Assembly: GCA_947630175.1 (NCBI GenBank)
Contig: CANRGJ010000003.1
Location: forward strand, 62,001 to 126,000
From: an uncultured Ruminiclostridium sp.
GTDB lineage: Bacteria; Bacillota; Clostridia; Oscillospirales; Ruminococcaceae
Reading direction: 5' to 3'
DNA: 64,000 bases
Shown: positions 45,714 to 54,504 of the stretch, one piece after another
Numbering within the stretch: the first letter of the stretch is position 1
How the letters are laid out: each line of letters begins with the position of its first letter
Translations under genes and position numbers: made by a program
Notes under the pieces: generated by a model
The model's input: only the letters and a program-made list of their open reading frames with translations
The model's database searches: none
What the model was told of the DNA's origin: nothing

Positions 45714-46617
45714 TTCCGTTCACCACCTTCAGATATATCTGCTCCAGACTTTCGGTAACGGTCTTCATATAGTAAGGGGTTATCCCCTTTTCCGCAAGCA
45801 GCCTCGTTATCTCCCCGGACGCGGTCCTTGTGTCCGTGGAGCGCACTACGAAAATCCCCGTTTTGTCGTAATAATCCACCTTGTCAACAACGGGGAGCGC
45901 CTCCAGTGAGCGCAGGGCGTTCACGCTGTTTTCGTCGTTCTCGTACAGCTTTATCTCCACCTCGTTGCGGGAATATTCGTTCATTATGTCGGAGATCTTC
46001 CCCTGAGCCGCCATTCTGCCGCCACTCATTATGCCTATGCTCCCCGCGCATTTCTCCACGTCGGAAAGAATGTGGGTGCAGAGGATTATGGTACAGCCCG
46101 TTTCGGAAAGGCGGGTGATTATGTTCATCACATCTGCTCTGCCCTCAGGGTCAAGGGCGGAGGTAGGCTCGTCCAGCACAAGCAGCTGCGGGTGGTCGAA
46201 CATAACCGCCGCTATGCCCAGCCGCTGGTTCATTCCTCGGGAATAACCCTTTATGCGGCGCTTTGCGCCCTCCACCATTCCCACCGTTTCAAGGACTTCC
46301 CCAACACGGGACTCCACGTTCCCCTGATAATTACAGCAGGCGGCAATATACCGCAAATACTCATAGCCGTTCATATAGCTGAACAGGGAGGGAGTTTCGG
46401 GAAGATAGCCTATCTTCACCTTTTCGCCGCCGTTACCCAGCAGTATGTCGCCGCCGTCCTTGGGTATAACGTTGCAAAGAATGTTCATCGTGGTGGTCTT
46501 TCCGCAGCCGTTTTTCCCCAGAAAGCCGTATATTTCCCCGTCCGCTACGTCCATATCCAGCCCGTTCAGCACCTGAAATATGCCGTAGCTTTTTTGCAGG
46601 TTTCTTATGGTTACCAT
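45706..46617 (-). CDS. ABC transporter ATP-binding protein
   Basis: The protein has 303 residues. Walker A is GKNGCGKT, the signature is YSRGMNQRLGIAAVM and Walker B is [12 protein letters not shown], followed by CTHIL. The C-terminal 85 residues (EVEIKLYENDENSVNALRS, YYMKTVTESLEQIYLKV) form the extension common in ABC-2 export ATPases. Works with the permease encoded next. The start ATG GTA ACC follows GGGGGCAGACA. Confidence 0.93.
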   Translation of the reverse strand: MVTIRNLQKSYGIFQVLNGLDMDVADGEIYGFLGKNGCGKTTTMNILCNVIPKDGGDILLGNGGEKVKIGYLPETPSLFSYMNGYEYLRYIAACCNYQGNVESRVGEVLETVGMVEGAKRRIKGYSRGMNQRLGIAAVMFDHPQLLVLDEPTSALDPEGRADVMNIITRLSETGCTIILCTHILSDVEKCAGSIGIMSGGRMAAQGKISDIMNEYSRNEVEIKLYENDENSVNALRSLEALPVVDKVDYYDKTGIFVVRSTDTRTASGEITRLLAEKGITPYYMKTVTESLEQIYLKVVNGNA

Positions 46618-46674
46618 TGTCTGCCCCCTGTTCGGTTTATTTTTTCCTTTTTTGCAAGGGTTTCTTTATGAAAA

Positions 46675-46703
46675 AGTATATCACATCTAACAGGGGTTGT
46701 CAA
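46675..46703 (-). promoter_or_regulatory. Promoter of the ABC operon at 46617
   Basis: TTGACA (46703-46698) and TATACT (46680-46675) on the minus strand, 17 bp apart, 58 bp before the start codon. Confidence 0.8.
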
Positions 46704-46774
46704 TGGATTTTTGAAAAAAATGTAAATTTTATTTACATTTTTTATTCCAAAAGTAAGAAAGAATGACTGTGTAT

Positions 46775-47155
46775 TTAATGCTTTATTCTGCTGTTCACGC
46801 CTGAAACGCCGCCGCTTATCCCCGTGGCAAGGCAGATGAGCAGCTTGGCAAGTACGCCCCAGAAGCTGACGGTGCCGAAGATAAATCCTCCCAAAAGGCA
46901 GAGCAGGAACATTGCCCCGCCGCAGAGAAGACCCTGTTTTATGCCGCTGTGGCGCTTTTTTCCGCCCAGGATACGCCCAGCAGTGAAGCAGCCCGCCGCA
47001 AGGGACGCAAGACCCAGCGGGTAGCTGAAGCTGTCGGGCAGGTGCAGGGCGTACATTATCAGCGAGAACAGGAGCAGGGCGGCGACGGAGGCTGACATTC
47101 CTATCACTACGGAAACAAGGAATGGGCGGAAGATATGTATGGTAAGTGATTTCAT
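46775..47155 (-). CDS. TIGR04086 family membrane protein
   Basis: The protein has 126 residues and four membrane helices. The pattern SFSYPLGLASLAAGCFTAGRILGGKKRHSGIKQGLLCG is characteristic of TIGR04086 proteins of Clostridia and Bacilli. These often sit near yajC, as here (yajC at 47932 on the same strand). Function unknown. Confidence 0.85.
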   Translation of the reverse strand: MKSLTIHIFRPFLVSVVIGMSASVAALLLFSLIMYALHLPDSFSYPLGLASLAAGCFTAGRILGGKKRHSGIKQGLLCGGAMFLLCLLGGFIFGTVSFWGVLAKLLICLATGISGGVSGVNSRIKH

Positions 47156-47207
47156 AGGCTTTTCCTCTGTTTTTTATACAAGTGTATGCTTGGCAGAAGA
47201 AAATTAT

Positions 47208-47900
47208 ACAGTTGACAGTGTACAGTTGACAGTTGACAGTTAGATTTAATTTTTATGTTTGTGCATTTGATAATACAATGTTTTGTTCTTGAGAAAGGTT
47301 TACCTTTTTGTTTTATTTTTTTGTCCGCCTAATCGGGAGATGTTGGTAACGGTTTTGCACGGTACCGTGCGGGTTTAATTTTTATCTTGCGGCGCTTGAT
47401 AAGGCAATGTTGGTTGTGACCCCAGTGTCACGGCGGTCGCGGCGCCGCCGCACCGCTTAAGACTATCTTTTTTTTAGAAAAAAAGATAGCCTTAAGAATC
47501 CAGAAAAAAATCTGATTTTTAGCCTACCCTGCCAAATGGTTCAGCTCGACTTCTTCTCAATCAGCTGATTATAGCGTTCGCAATTGCGAGGTTTAGTCCC
47601 GCGCCCCTGCGGGTCGCTACCACAGGCGGGCAACATGCGGCACGGCGTTGTGCGGTTAGGGAAGGTCGTTTACCGATGTTGTTTAATGGGCAGGGTTGTG
47701 GGTTGGCTTTCACTTTTGTGTTGCGGATACCAGCCTCACTTCTGCGTCCCACCCGCTGTTTGCGGCAAAGCCGCAAAAACGCTTTCCCGCCCGCGGCGTT
47801 GCTCCTTCAACCTTCTCTCCCCCGCCTGCCATTCAAATCCATTTTTCGGCAAAGCCGAAAAATACCACAACTGTCAACTGTACACTGTACACTGTCAACT
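47208..47900 (-). repeat. Long interspersed repeat, copy A (inverted)
   Basis: Bounded by ACAGTTGACAGTGTACAG-type words on the left and CAACTGTACACTGTACACTG on the right. The body contains CGGTACCGTGCGG, GCGGTCGCGGCGCCGCCGC, a hairpin CTTAAGACTATC...GATAGCCTTAAG (47457-47496), CGCAATTGCGAGGTTTAGTCCCG, and CAGCGGGTGGGACG in reverse complement. It matches copies B (52669) and C (56391) at DNA level throughout. Several short frames are open but none is favoured over another. Confidence 0.85.
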
Positions 47901-47902
47901 AA

Positions 47903-47930
47903 AAAAGGTCCTTCGAAGAAGGACCTTTTT
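47903..47930 (-). terminator. Terminator after yajC
   Basis: AAGGTCCTTC and GAAGGACCTT pair around a TTC-containing loop and are followed by TTTTT, directly behind the yajC stop. Confidence 0.9.
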
Positions 47931-47931
47931 T

Positions 47932-48279
47932 TCACGCTTGTACGTCGTCATGTACCGTTCTGTTTTCCGCAATTGACGAACGGAGAACTCTCAGTCTTGT
48001 GCGGTCACTGCCTGTCTCGATAAGGACGGTGTCCTCTTTGACGGAGAGAACGCGGCCGATTATTCCGCCGGTGGTAACAACCTCGTCCGCTACCTGAAGA
48101 TTGTCCAGCATTTCCTTCATTTTCTTGGAGCGCTTTTTCTCGGGACGGATAAGCAAAAAGTAAAATATAAGCACCATAAGCGCTATGGGGAGTATCGTCG
48201 TTGCCAGCGTCACCCACATATTTGCCTGACCGTTGTTGGCGGCTGCGTTTGACGTATCTACCAGAAGCTGAAGATCCAT
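47932..48279 (-). CDS. yajC: Preprotein translocase subunit YajC
   Basis: The protein has 115 residues. One membrane helix (ATTILPIALMVLIFYFLLIRPEKKR) and the tail MKEMLDNLQVADEVVTTGGIIGRVLSVKEDTVLIETG are hallmark YajC features. It associates with SecDF in the secretion machinery; secD/secF are not seen here. Confidence 0.96.
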   Translation of the reverse strand: MDLQLLVDTSNAAANNGQANMWVTLATTILPIALMVLIFYFLLIRPEKKRSKKMKEMLDNLQVADEVVTTGGIIGRVLSVKEDTVLIETGSDRTRLRVLRSSIAENRTVHDDVQA

Positions 48280-48333
48280 AATGTTGATTTCCTTTCCTTT
48301 ATGTGTTTTTCTTTGCGTCTTGCTGTAAGAAAT

Positions 48334-48362
48334 ATTATACAGGGTTTGTAAGAAAAATGCAA
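48334..48362 (-). promoter_or_regulatory. Promoter of yajC
   Basis: TTGCAT (48362-48357) and TATAAT (48339-48334) on the minus strand with a 17-bp spacer. Confidence 0.7.
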
Positions 48363-48399
48363 GTGAAATTTTTGTGAATTAGATAATTTCGGTTATCTC

Positions 48400-48428
48400 T
48401 TGACTAAACTCCAAAAATGAGGTACAAT
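48400..48428 (+). promoter_or_regulatory. Promoter of rpe
   Basis: TTGACT (48400-48405) and TACAAT (48423-48428), 17 bp apart, 34 bp before the ATG. Confidence 0.75.
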
Positions 48429-48462
48429 AAATGTGTATATCTCTTAAGCTAAGGAGATAATT

Positions 48463-49122
48463 ATGGAAATTTCAGATAACGGAATAAAAATAAGCGCCTC
48501 TCTGCTTGGCTGCGACCTGTCGAAAGCGGGCGAGGAGGCGGAAAGAGCGCTGAAAGCGGGAGCTGACTGGATACACGTTGACGTGATGGACGGCAGCTTT
48601 GTTGAGAACATCTCTTACGGCGCGCCTTTTCAGAAGGCATTGAAGGGGGATTTTTTCAAGGATACACACCTTATGGTGTCCCGCCCCGACAGGCAGATAA
48701 AGTTCTTTGCTGAAAGCGGCTCGAATATGATAACGTTCCACACGGAAAGCGACAGCGATATTGAGCAGACTATCGGGCTGATACACGACGCGGGGATAAT
48801 GGCGGGGCTTTCAATAAAGCCCAACACTCCCGCTGAGGCGGTTTTGCCTTATCTTCACAAGGTTGAGATGATACTTGTGATGACGGTGGAGCCGGGCTAC
48901 GGCGGGCAGGGCTTTCTGGACTTTACTCTGCCTAAGGTAACGCAGATACGGGAGTACGCCCGCAAGGTAAATCCCTCTTTGATGATACAGGTGGACGGCG
49001 GGATAAATCCCGAGACTGCTCCCCTTGCCATAAGGGCGGGCGCTGACGTGCTGGTAAGCGGAAGCTGTCTGTTCAAGGCGGAAGATATGTCGAAAATGGT
49101 GGAAAAGCTGAAGAAAGGTTAA
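48463..49122 (+). CDS. rpe: Ribulose-phosphate 3-epimerase
   Basis: The protein has 219 residues, the normal length. It interconverts ribulose 5-phosphate and xylulose 5-phosphate in the pentose phosphate pathway. ISASLLGCDLS at the start, WIHVDVMDGSFV (metal-binding His and Asp), HLMVSRPD, TFHTES, VMTVEPGYGGQGF and IQVDGGINPETA are the standard motifs. AAGGAGATAATT precedes the ATG. Single-gene unit. Confidence 0.97.
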   Translation: MEISDNGIKISASLLGCDLSKAGEEAERALKAGADWIHVDVMDGSFVENISYGAPFQKALKGDFFKDTHLMVSRPDRQIKFFAESGSNMITFHTESDSDIEQTIGLIHDAGIMAGLSIKPNTPAEAVLPYLHKVEMILVMTVEPGYGGQGFLDFTLPKVTQIREYARKVNPSLMIQVDGGINPETAPLAIRAGADVLVSGSCLFKAEDMSKMVEKLKKG

Positions 49123-49164
49123 GTCAGGCTTTCCGCTTCGGAAGCTGCTCAAATTGAGGGGCAG

Positions 49165-49479
49165 CGGACGGGGCGGGAGGGTGGGGCGCTGGCGTGAGGC
49201 TGGTATGCAGGACACAAAAGTGACGAAAGGTGAAACAACTCCGCCGAAAGCACGGCAACAAAACTGAGATAGTGAAAGGTAATGAACAAAGTTTTTTCAT
49301 TATCTTTCACGAACTCGGTTAAAAAGTTGAGCTAAACAGACAACTCAACACCGCTTTTCACTTTTGTGTCCTGCACATCAGTTTCCCGCCTGCGTCCCAC
49401 CCTCCCTCCCCACACCCCTTCCCTTCACATATAACCTTTCACTCTGCACTCTTCACTGTGCACTGCCAACTGTGCACTG
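49165..49479. repeat. Interspersed repeat copy between rpe and the MecA-like gene
   Basis: GGGGCGGGAGGGTGGGGCGCTGGCGTGAGGCTGG and GCAGGACACAAAAGTGA recur inverted on the right as CACTTTTGTGTCCTGCAC and GCGTCCCACCCTCC, making a long imperfect inverted repeat. AGATAGTGAAAGGTAATGAAC pairs with its inverse in the centre. CTGTGCACTGTCAACTATCAACT at the right edge supplies the stop codon of the neighbouring gene. Confidence 0.75.
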
Positions 49480-50043
49480 TCAACTATCAACTATCAACTC
49501 AAAATGCTCCTCCGTATACGCCGCCGCAAGCTCTCCCGTTATAGCCTCACCAAACTCGCTGAATATCCTCAGCAGTCTGGTGCGGCAGGTATTCTGCGGT
49601 ATCACCGCAAGGCGAAAGCACTCTCCCTTTCTGAAAAGCCTTGAGGTGAAAAGCGCCCCCTGCTCTTTTTCCATTTCAAGACAGCGGAGAAGCTGCTCCA
49701 GCGCGCTTTGGGAGAAGGTCTGGAACTGTATGGGCGACGCCTCACGGCTCTCATCAAGCAATGGCTTTTGCCGCTTTGGAGAGGCCGCGGCGCTGACGTA
49801 AAGCATACACCCGCCGTCCATTCGGCGGAACGCCTCCACGAACAGCCTGCGCTCCTCACCCAGAAGTCTTGCGGCAGCTATGGCGTTTTTCGACGGGTCA
49901 AGCCCCGTCAGCAGCTTTTCCAGCGTTTTGCGGCACTGAGCGCCCTTGGCGGTCAGCTCCTCGTAGGAAAGGTTATGCACGCTCATATCCTCCGCTGTAA
50001 GCGTCACCTTGAGCGTGGATTCTGATATCATTTCTGCTTTCAT
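49480..50043 (-). CDS. MecA-like adaptor protein
   Basis: The protein has 187 residues. N-terminal LKVTLTAEDMSVHNLSYEELTAKGAQCRKTLEKLL and C-terminal FTSRLFRKGECFRLAV, LLRIFSEFGEAITGELAAAYTEEHFELIV resemble the two domains of MecA/YpbH adaptors, which deliver proteins to ClpCP. The similarity is by pattern only. GGGGGTAAAAT precedes the ATG. The last residues VDS and the stop are encoded by GATAGTTGA of the adjoining repeat. Confidence 0.65.
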   Translation of the reverse strand: MKAEMISESTLKVTLTAEDMSVHNLSYEELTAKGAQCRKTLEKLLTGLDPSKNAIAAARLLGEERRLFVEAFRRMDGGCMLYVSAAASPKRQKPLLDESREASPIQFQTFSQSALEQLLRCLEMEKEQGALFTSRLFRKGECFRLAVIPQNTCRTRLLRIFSEFGEAITGELAAAYTEEHFELIVDS

Positions 50044-50118
50044 ATTTTACCCCCTGAATTTTTGCGGCAGACGCCGCTTTACGGAATATTACGAAAGGAA
50101 AGGCTTATCGTCTTATTT

Positions 50119-51447
50119 ATGGATACAATGGACACAACGGACAAAACCGCCGCCGAAAAAAAGCGCAGCTTTTTCGGAAGAAAATACCACAGCGTTTACG
50201 GCGACCAGCTTATCTGCCTTTGCGCCCTGCTGATAATGGGCGTGTGGCGCTGGGGCGTAAGAGCCTTTGCCGTCTGCCTTGTCAGCGTGGCGGTGAGTAT
50301 GCTGGCGGACTGGCTTTGCTGCCGTCTTACTAAAAAAACGTATAACTTCAAAGACCTTTCCACTGTTGTCAGCGGTATGTGTTTGGGACTGCTTATGCCC
50401 GCAACGGTAAGCTACGCCTGCGTTATTTTCGGCGCCGCTTTGGCTATGGGAATAAAGCATATCTTCGGCGGGAAAAACAATTATATTTTCAACCCCGCAT
50501 GTCTCAGCTACGCTTTCCTTGCGGTGAGCTGGCCCTCTCAGATATTGATGTTCCCCGCATTGGGCGAGAATATCCCTTTATGGGGAAATTACAGCGGAAC
50601 TCTTTATTCGGGACTGGAAAGCTATCTTGTAAGGCTTGGCACAGCACAGGAGCTGTCCCTTTCAGACATTTTTCTGGGAAATTTCCTCGGCGCAATAGGC
50701 ACTACTCACGTTCTGATACTGGTTGTGTGCGGGCTGTGCCTTATTTTCAGAAGGGCGCTGTCCCCCGTCATTTCGCTGGTAACTTTGGGAGTGTTTATGG
50801 CGGGCTCGTTCCTGTTCCCCTCTTTTGACAACGTAAACGCCTCGATAGTAATAGAGCTTATCTGCGGGAACCTGCTGTTCGGTCTGCTGTTTCTGGCAAA
50901 CGACCCCCAGACTATGCCAAAGAGCATACTTGGAAGAATATACTATGGTATTCTTATGGGAGCATTGCTTGTCATATTCAGACATCTGACAAAAACCGAG
51001 ACCAGCTTCGTTTTCGTCCTGCTCCTTGCAAACGCATTTTCCATACACATCGACCGCTTTGCGGAAAAGACGGCGGACCTTTTCAAAAACGGCTTTAGCA
51101 GACTGAAAAATATCCGCAGCTTTGAAAAGGTGAAAAGCGAGGCGCAAAGCGGCGAACCAGCAAAGCCGCTGGGAGATACCCAGGAGATTATTGTACCTCT
51201 TCTCAACTATAATATGCCCGCCGTTGACAACAAGGTGATAAAGGCGGCAAAAAAGCCCCCCAAGATAGTAAGGGGCAAGGATAACGTTCCCGTCCGCAAG
51301 GAGGGCGGCTTGTTCTCCTCAAAGAAGAAAAAGGAGAAAAAGAAAGACAAAAACGGAAGATCCCCGAAAACCGTAAATCCCCCAAAAGGCGGCAGGGCAA
51401 AAACCGAAAAGAAAGACAAAACCGAAAATCCAAAAAAGGACAGTTGA
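50119..51447 (+). CDS. RnfD/NqrB-like membrane protein without the flavin motif
   Basis: The protein has 442 residues. Ten or so membrane helices of the RnfD/NqrB type: NFKDLSTVVSGMCLGLLMPATVSY, NYIFNPACLSYAFLAVSWP, DIFLGNFLGAIGTTHVLI and LANDPQTMPKSILGRIYYGILMGAL. The [ST]GAT block to which FMN is attached in RnfD is not found where expected, before DIFLGN. The last 110 residues are a Lys/Pro-rich tail (KKKKEKKKDK). Start chosen at the ATG at 50119 although the best purine run is 15 bases away. Confidence 0.85.
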   Translation: MDTMDTTDKTAAEKKRSFFGRKYHSVYGDQLICLCALLIMGVWRWGVRAFAVCLVSVAVSMLADWLCCRLTKKTYNFKDLSTVVSGMCLGLLMPATVSYACVIFGAALAMGIKHIFGGKNNYIFNPACLSYAFLAVSWPSQILMFPALGENIPLWGNYSGTLYSGLESYLVRLGTAQELSLSDIFLGNFLGAIGTTHVLILVVCGLCLIFRRALSPVISLVTLGVFMAGSFLFPSFDNVNASIVIELICGNLLFGLLFLANDPQTMPKSILGRIYYGILMGALLVIFRHLTKTETSFVFVLLLANAFSIHIDRFAEKTADLFKNGFSRLKNIRSFEKVKSEAQSGEPAKPLGDTQEIIVPLLNYNMPAVDNKVIKAAKKPPKIVRGKDNVPVRKEGGLFSSKKKKEKKKDKNGRSPKTVNPPKGGRAKTEKKDKTENPKKDS

Positions 51448-51453
51448 TATAAA

Positions 51454-52086
51454 ATGTCAGTTTCAAAAAGAAAAGCAAGGCTATCCGACGGAATCGTGCG
51501 GCAAAACGCAGTGCTGATGAGTGGGCTGTTCGCAGGACCTGTCATCGGTGCGGCGACGGGGCTGCTCAACGCTCTGGCGCTGAGCTTTGTGTTTACGCTG
51601 GTAACTATTTTTTCCGTGGGACTTTGCAGGATAATCCCAAAGGGCGCGGCGTTTGCTGTGAGGATAGTGCTGTACGCGCTTATCGCCTCCGCCGTATATG
51701 TGCCTGTGATAATGCTGACTCAGCTCATCTTTCCCGAGGAGGCGCTGAACGAGATACAGCTGTATCTCGCCATAACCGTCGCCAATCCCCTTATCCTCTC
51801 AAAAACGGAGAGCAGATTTTTCCTGCGCCCCGTGCCGCAGATGTTCAAGGACGCCATAGGCTTTACCCTGGGCTTTGACTTTGCCTGCATACTGGTGGGG
51901 AGCATAAGGGATATCCTCACGGACAACATGCTGTGGAATTTAAGGGTAAATCTGCCGTTTCAGATCCCCTCTATGGGAAAAATGTTCGGCGGGTTCATTC
52001 TGGTGGGAATATTGGCGGGACTTTGCCGCGCGGTGTTCAACCGTTTCAGCCCTCGCCGCGGAAAAGCGGGAAAGGAGCGAGCGTAA
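51454..52086 (+). CDS. RnfE/NqrD-like membrane protein, Cys ligands missing
   Basis: The protein has 210 residues and six helices. RQNAVLMSGLFAGPVIGAATGLLNAL corresponds to the NPVFVQVLGLCPTLAVT start of RnfE, and LAITVANPLILSKTESRF to IVVNCIILGRAEAF. In both, the Cys that helps hold the [2Fe-2S] cluster between RnfA and RnfE is replaced (by Ala and Pro). FTLGFDFACILVGSIRDIL is conserved. Six bp after the RnfD-like gene and directly abutting the RnfA-like gene. Confidence 0.85.
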   Translation: MSVSKRKARLSDGIVRQNAVLMSGLFAGPVIGAATGLLNALALSFVFTLVTIFSVGLCRIIPKGAAFAVRIVLYALIASAVYVPVIMLTQLIFPEEALNEIQLYLAITVANPLILSKTESRFFLRPVPQMFKDAIGFTLGFDFACILVGSIRDILTDNMLWNLRVNLPFQIPSMGKMFGGFILVGILAGLCRAVFNRFSPRRGKAGKERA

Positions 52087-52668
52087 ATGGAAACGGTATT
52101 CACTCGTATGCTGACTGCGGCTCTGCTGGGCATATTCATTGAAAACGCCGCATTTGAACACGCTCTTGGCGTTAACGTCCTGCTTTACACCGCCCGCAGG
52201 AAGGAAAACCTGGTGGGGATATTCATCGGCGTTATTTACGTCACAACTCTCACCTCTATGGTCACCTGCCTTACGGACAGGTATTTTTCCGCCTGGGAAT
52301 ATTATAATATACTGATGCCTTTTATCTATATTTTCATAATGTCGGCAATATACCTGCTGACCCTGCTTGCGGTGTGGCGTTTTTTGCCGTCGCTGTTCAA
52401 AAAGGCAAAGCGTTACGTCCACCTGTCGGTGTTCAACTGCGCCGTGCTTGGTGCGCTGTTTATCCAAAGCAACATAGGCGGCACCTTTGCAAGCTATGTG
52501 GGCTACGGTCTGGGAACGGGCTTGGGCTTTCTCCTGGCAGGCTACCTGCTGGGCGCCGCCTCCGACCGCCTGAACTCCGACGCCGTCCCTGCGTCGTTCA
52601 GAGGAATGCCGATAACGCTTATCTATGTGGGAGTAATCTCGCTGGCGTTGAGTGCGTTCTGGAACTAG
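52087..52668 (+). CDS. RnfA/NqrE-like membrane protein, one Cys ligand missing
   Basis: The protein has 193 residues and six helices. The end AVPASFRGMPITLIYVGVISLALSAF and the middle VHLSVFNCAVLGALF match RnfA. The first motif FIENAAFEHALGVNVLL aligns with NFVLxQFLGICPFLG of RnfA, but the Cys is absent. The second Cys (FNCAVLG) is kept. No RnfB, RnfC or RnfG gene lies nearby. The stop is followed at once by an interspersed repeat. Confidence 0.87.
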   Translation: METVFTRMLTAALLGIFIENAAFEHALGVNVLLYTARRKENLVGIFIGVIYVTTLTSMVTCLTDRYFSAWEYYNILMPFIYIFIMSAIYLLTLLAVWRFLPSLFKKAKRYVHLSVFNCAVLGALFIQSNIGGTFASYVGYGLGTGLGFLLAGYLLGAASDRLNSDAVPASFRGMPITLIYVGVISLALSAFWN

Positions 52669-53256
52669 ACAGTTGACAGTGTACAGTGTACAGTTGACAG
52701 TTGTGGAGTCCGCTTCGCGGACAGATTAGAATGGCTGGTGGGAGAGAGAAGGTTGAAGGAGCAAAGCCGCGGGCGGGAAAGCGTTTTTGCGGCTTTGCCG
52801 CAAACAGCGGGTGGGACGCACCAGTGAAACTGGTATGCAGTACACAAAACTGAAAGCCAACTCACAACCCTGCCCATTAAACAACACTGGTAAATAACCT
52901 TCCCTAACCGCACAACGCCGTGCCGCACATTGCCCGCCTGTGATAGCGACCCGCAGGGGCGCGGGACCAAACCTCGCAATTGCGAGCATTACCACTTGTG
53001 GAGTGAGAAGAAGTCAAGCAGGCGAATTTGACAAGGTAGGCTAAGAATAAAGTTTTTCCGGAATTCTTAAAACCGCCTTTTCCAAAAAAGGCGGTTTTAA
53101 GCGGGGCGGCCGCGCCGCATCCGCACGGTACCGTGCAAGACCATTACCAACATCTCCCGATTAGGCAGACATAAAAATCCATTCCAAAAGGTAAACCCTT
53201 TCCCAAAAACAAAACATTGCGTTATCAAATGCACAAACATAAAAATTGAAATAAAA
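52669..53256 (+). repeat. Long interspersed repeat, copy B
   Basis: Starts ACAGTTGACAGTGTACAGTGTACAG straight after the stop at 52668. The body contains GCGGGTGGGACGCACCAGTGAAACTGG, CCCGCAGGGGCGCGGG, CTCGCAATTGCGAG, the hairpin CTTAAAACCGCC...GGCGGTTTTAAG (53068-53102), GGGGCGGCCGCGCCGC and GCACGGTACCGTGC. The right-hand inverted end word is missing. Nearly identical to copy C. Confidence 0.88.
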
Positions 53257-53292
53257 AAAGCACGTCCTGCTCAAGGACACGGAGAACTAACA

Positions 53293-54504
53293 ATGTCAAA
53301 CTACAAAAGAAAAAGCATAAAAATAAAGCGTGGTAAAAACCACCTTTACAAAAAGAGAAAGTCCACCGGCAGAAAGATAGCGGAAGTGATACTGCTTATC
53401 CTGCTGGCAGGAGGACTTATCTTCGTGGGCTATTCCATAGCAAAGGGACTGTCCAACTCTATCGGCGGAGGAAACGCCACCGACAGCACTCCCCAGGGCT
53501 GGACTCCCCCTGAAAGCAGCTCTTCCGACACAACGCCACAGCAGTCAGGCTCGGAAAGCACGGAGGAGATCACCCCGCCGCCCACCACTGCTCCCGAACC
53601 TGAGACGTCGGGAGGAAGCTACGTTGTGCCTGAAACGGCGCTGAACAGCGCTTCTGCTCTTACTCAGGCGCTTTCATCAGCTAAAAACGCAGGCTTCACA
53701 CAGGTGATTATTCCCGTGAAGAACGATATGGGAGAACTGCTTTACGCTACAACCATAGACAATCTGAAAAACACCAATCTGGTAAAGGGAACGCTTCCCG
53801 CAGGGCAAATAGCTTCAATGGCAAAGGGAATGGGACTTGAGGCAAAGGCTCTGCTCCCCGCTTTGAGGGACCACCTTACCCCCGCAAGCGTTCTTGATAC
53901 GGGATATTGGTTCAAGGACGACAGCTATGCATGGCTGGACAACTACGCCGACAGGGGCGGCAGACGCTGGATAGACCCGTTCCGCAAAGGCTCCTCCGAC
54001 TACCTGTCCTCCGTTGCAAAGGAGCTGACCGACGCAGGATTTGACGAGGTTTTGCTGTCGCAGATGAGGTTCCCCGTGTTCAAGCCCTACGACCAGTCTA
54101 TTCTTGACGGAAAATATTTCACCGCAACAAGATACACCGCCCTCACCGCCTTGTACAACAACGTAAATTCCGCCGACGGAGGAAAGACCGCCGCCGTGAT
54201 AAATATGTCCGACCTGCTGGCGGGATATGGAAAGAGCTATGGCGATACTGCCGAAATGCTTTCCGACAGCGCATTTGACGGCAAGGTATATCTGAATATC
54301 ACCCTGTCTGAATTTGGAAACAAGCTAAAAATAAGCGACAAGGAGACCATTGACCTGCCCGCAGACCCTGCGCAAAAGGCGAAAGCCCTGATGAGCAAGG
54401 CGGAGGAATACCTTGGCACGAAATACACGATAGTGCCCGTTATCGCTCCCGAAAATATGAACTGGGAACAGGTCGCGAAGTGCTACGAAGTGCTTGACAG
54501 TTGA
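53293..54504 (+). CDS. Putative glycoside hydrolase, DUF4015-like
   Basis: The protein has 403 residues. A basic cytoplasmic head (YKRKSIKIKRGKNHLYKKRK), one membrane helix near 32-50 and a Ser/Thr/Pro linker (55-110) precede the main domain. ALTQALSSAKNAGFTQVIIPVKNDMGELLY, RRWIDPFRKGSSDYLSSVAKELTDAGFDEVLLSQMRFP match DUF4015/COG1306 proteins, a TIM-barrel group thought to act on sugars. It should be anchored outside the cell. The final Asp-Ser and the stop are read from GACAGTTGA of the adjoining repeat. Confidence 0.8.
   Translation: MSNYKRKSIKIKRGKNHLYKKRKSTGRKIAEVILLILLAGGLIFVGYSIAKGLSNSIGGGNATDSTPQGWTPPESSSSDTTPQQSGSESTEEITPPPTTAPEPETSGGSYVVPETALNSASALTQALSSAKNAGFTQVIIPVKNDMGELLYATTIDNLKNTNLVKGTLPAGQIASMAKGMGLEAKALLPALRDHLTPASVLDTGYWFKDDSYAWLDNYADRGGRRWIDPFRKGSSDYLSSVAKELTDAGFDEVLLSQMRFPVFKPYDQSILDGKYFTATRYTALTALYNNVNSADGGKTAAVINMSDLLAGYGKSYGDTAEMLSDSAFDGKVYLNITLSEFGNKLKISDKETIDLPADPAQKAKALMSKAEEYLGTKYTIVPVIAPENMNWEQVAKCYEVLDS

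Noticed and set aside
47584-47976. Open frames of 80-150 codons recurring in the three long repeats (about 47.6, 52.7 and 56.4 kb)
   Set aside because: At least two frames of the same DNA are equally conserved between copies and none has a ribosome site. The conservation is that of a DNA repeat, not of a protein.
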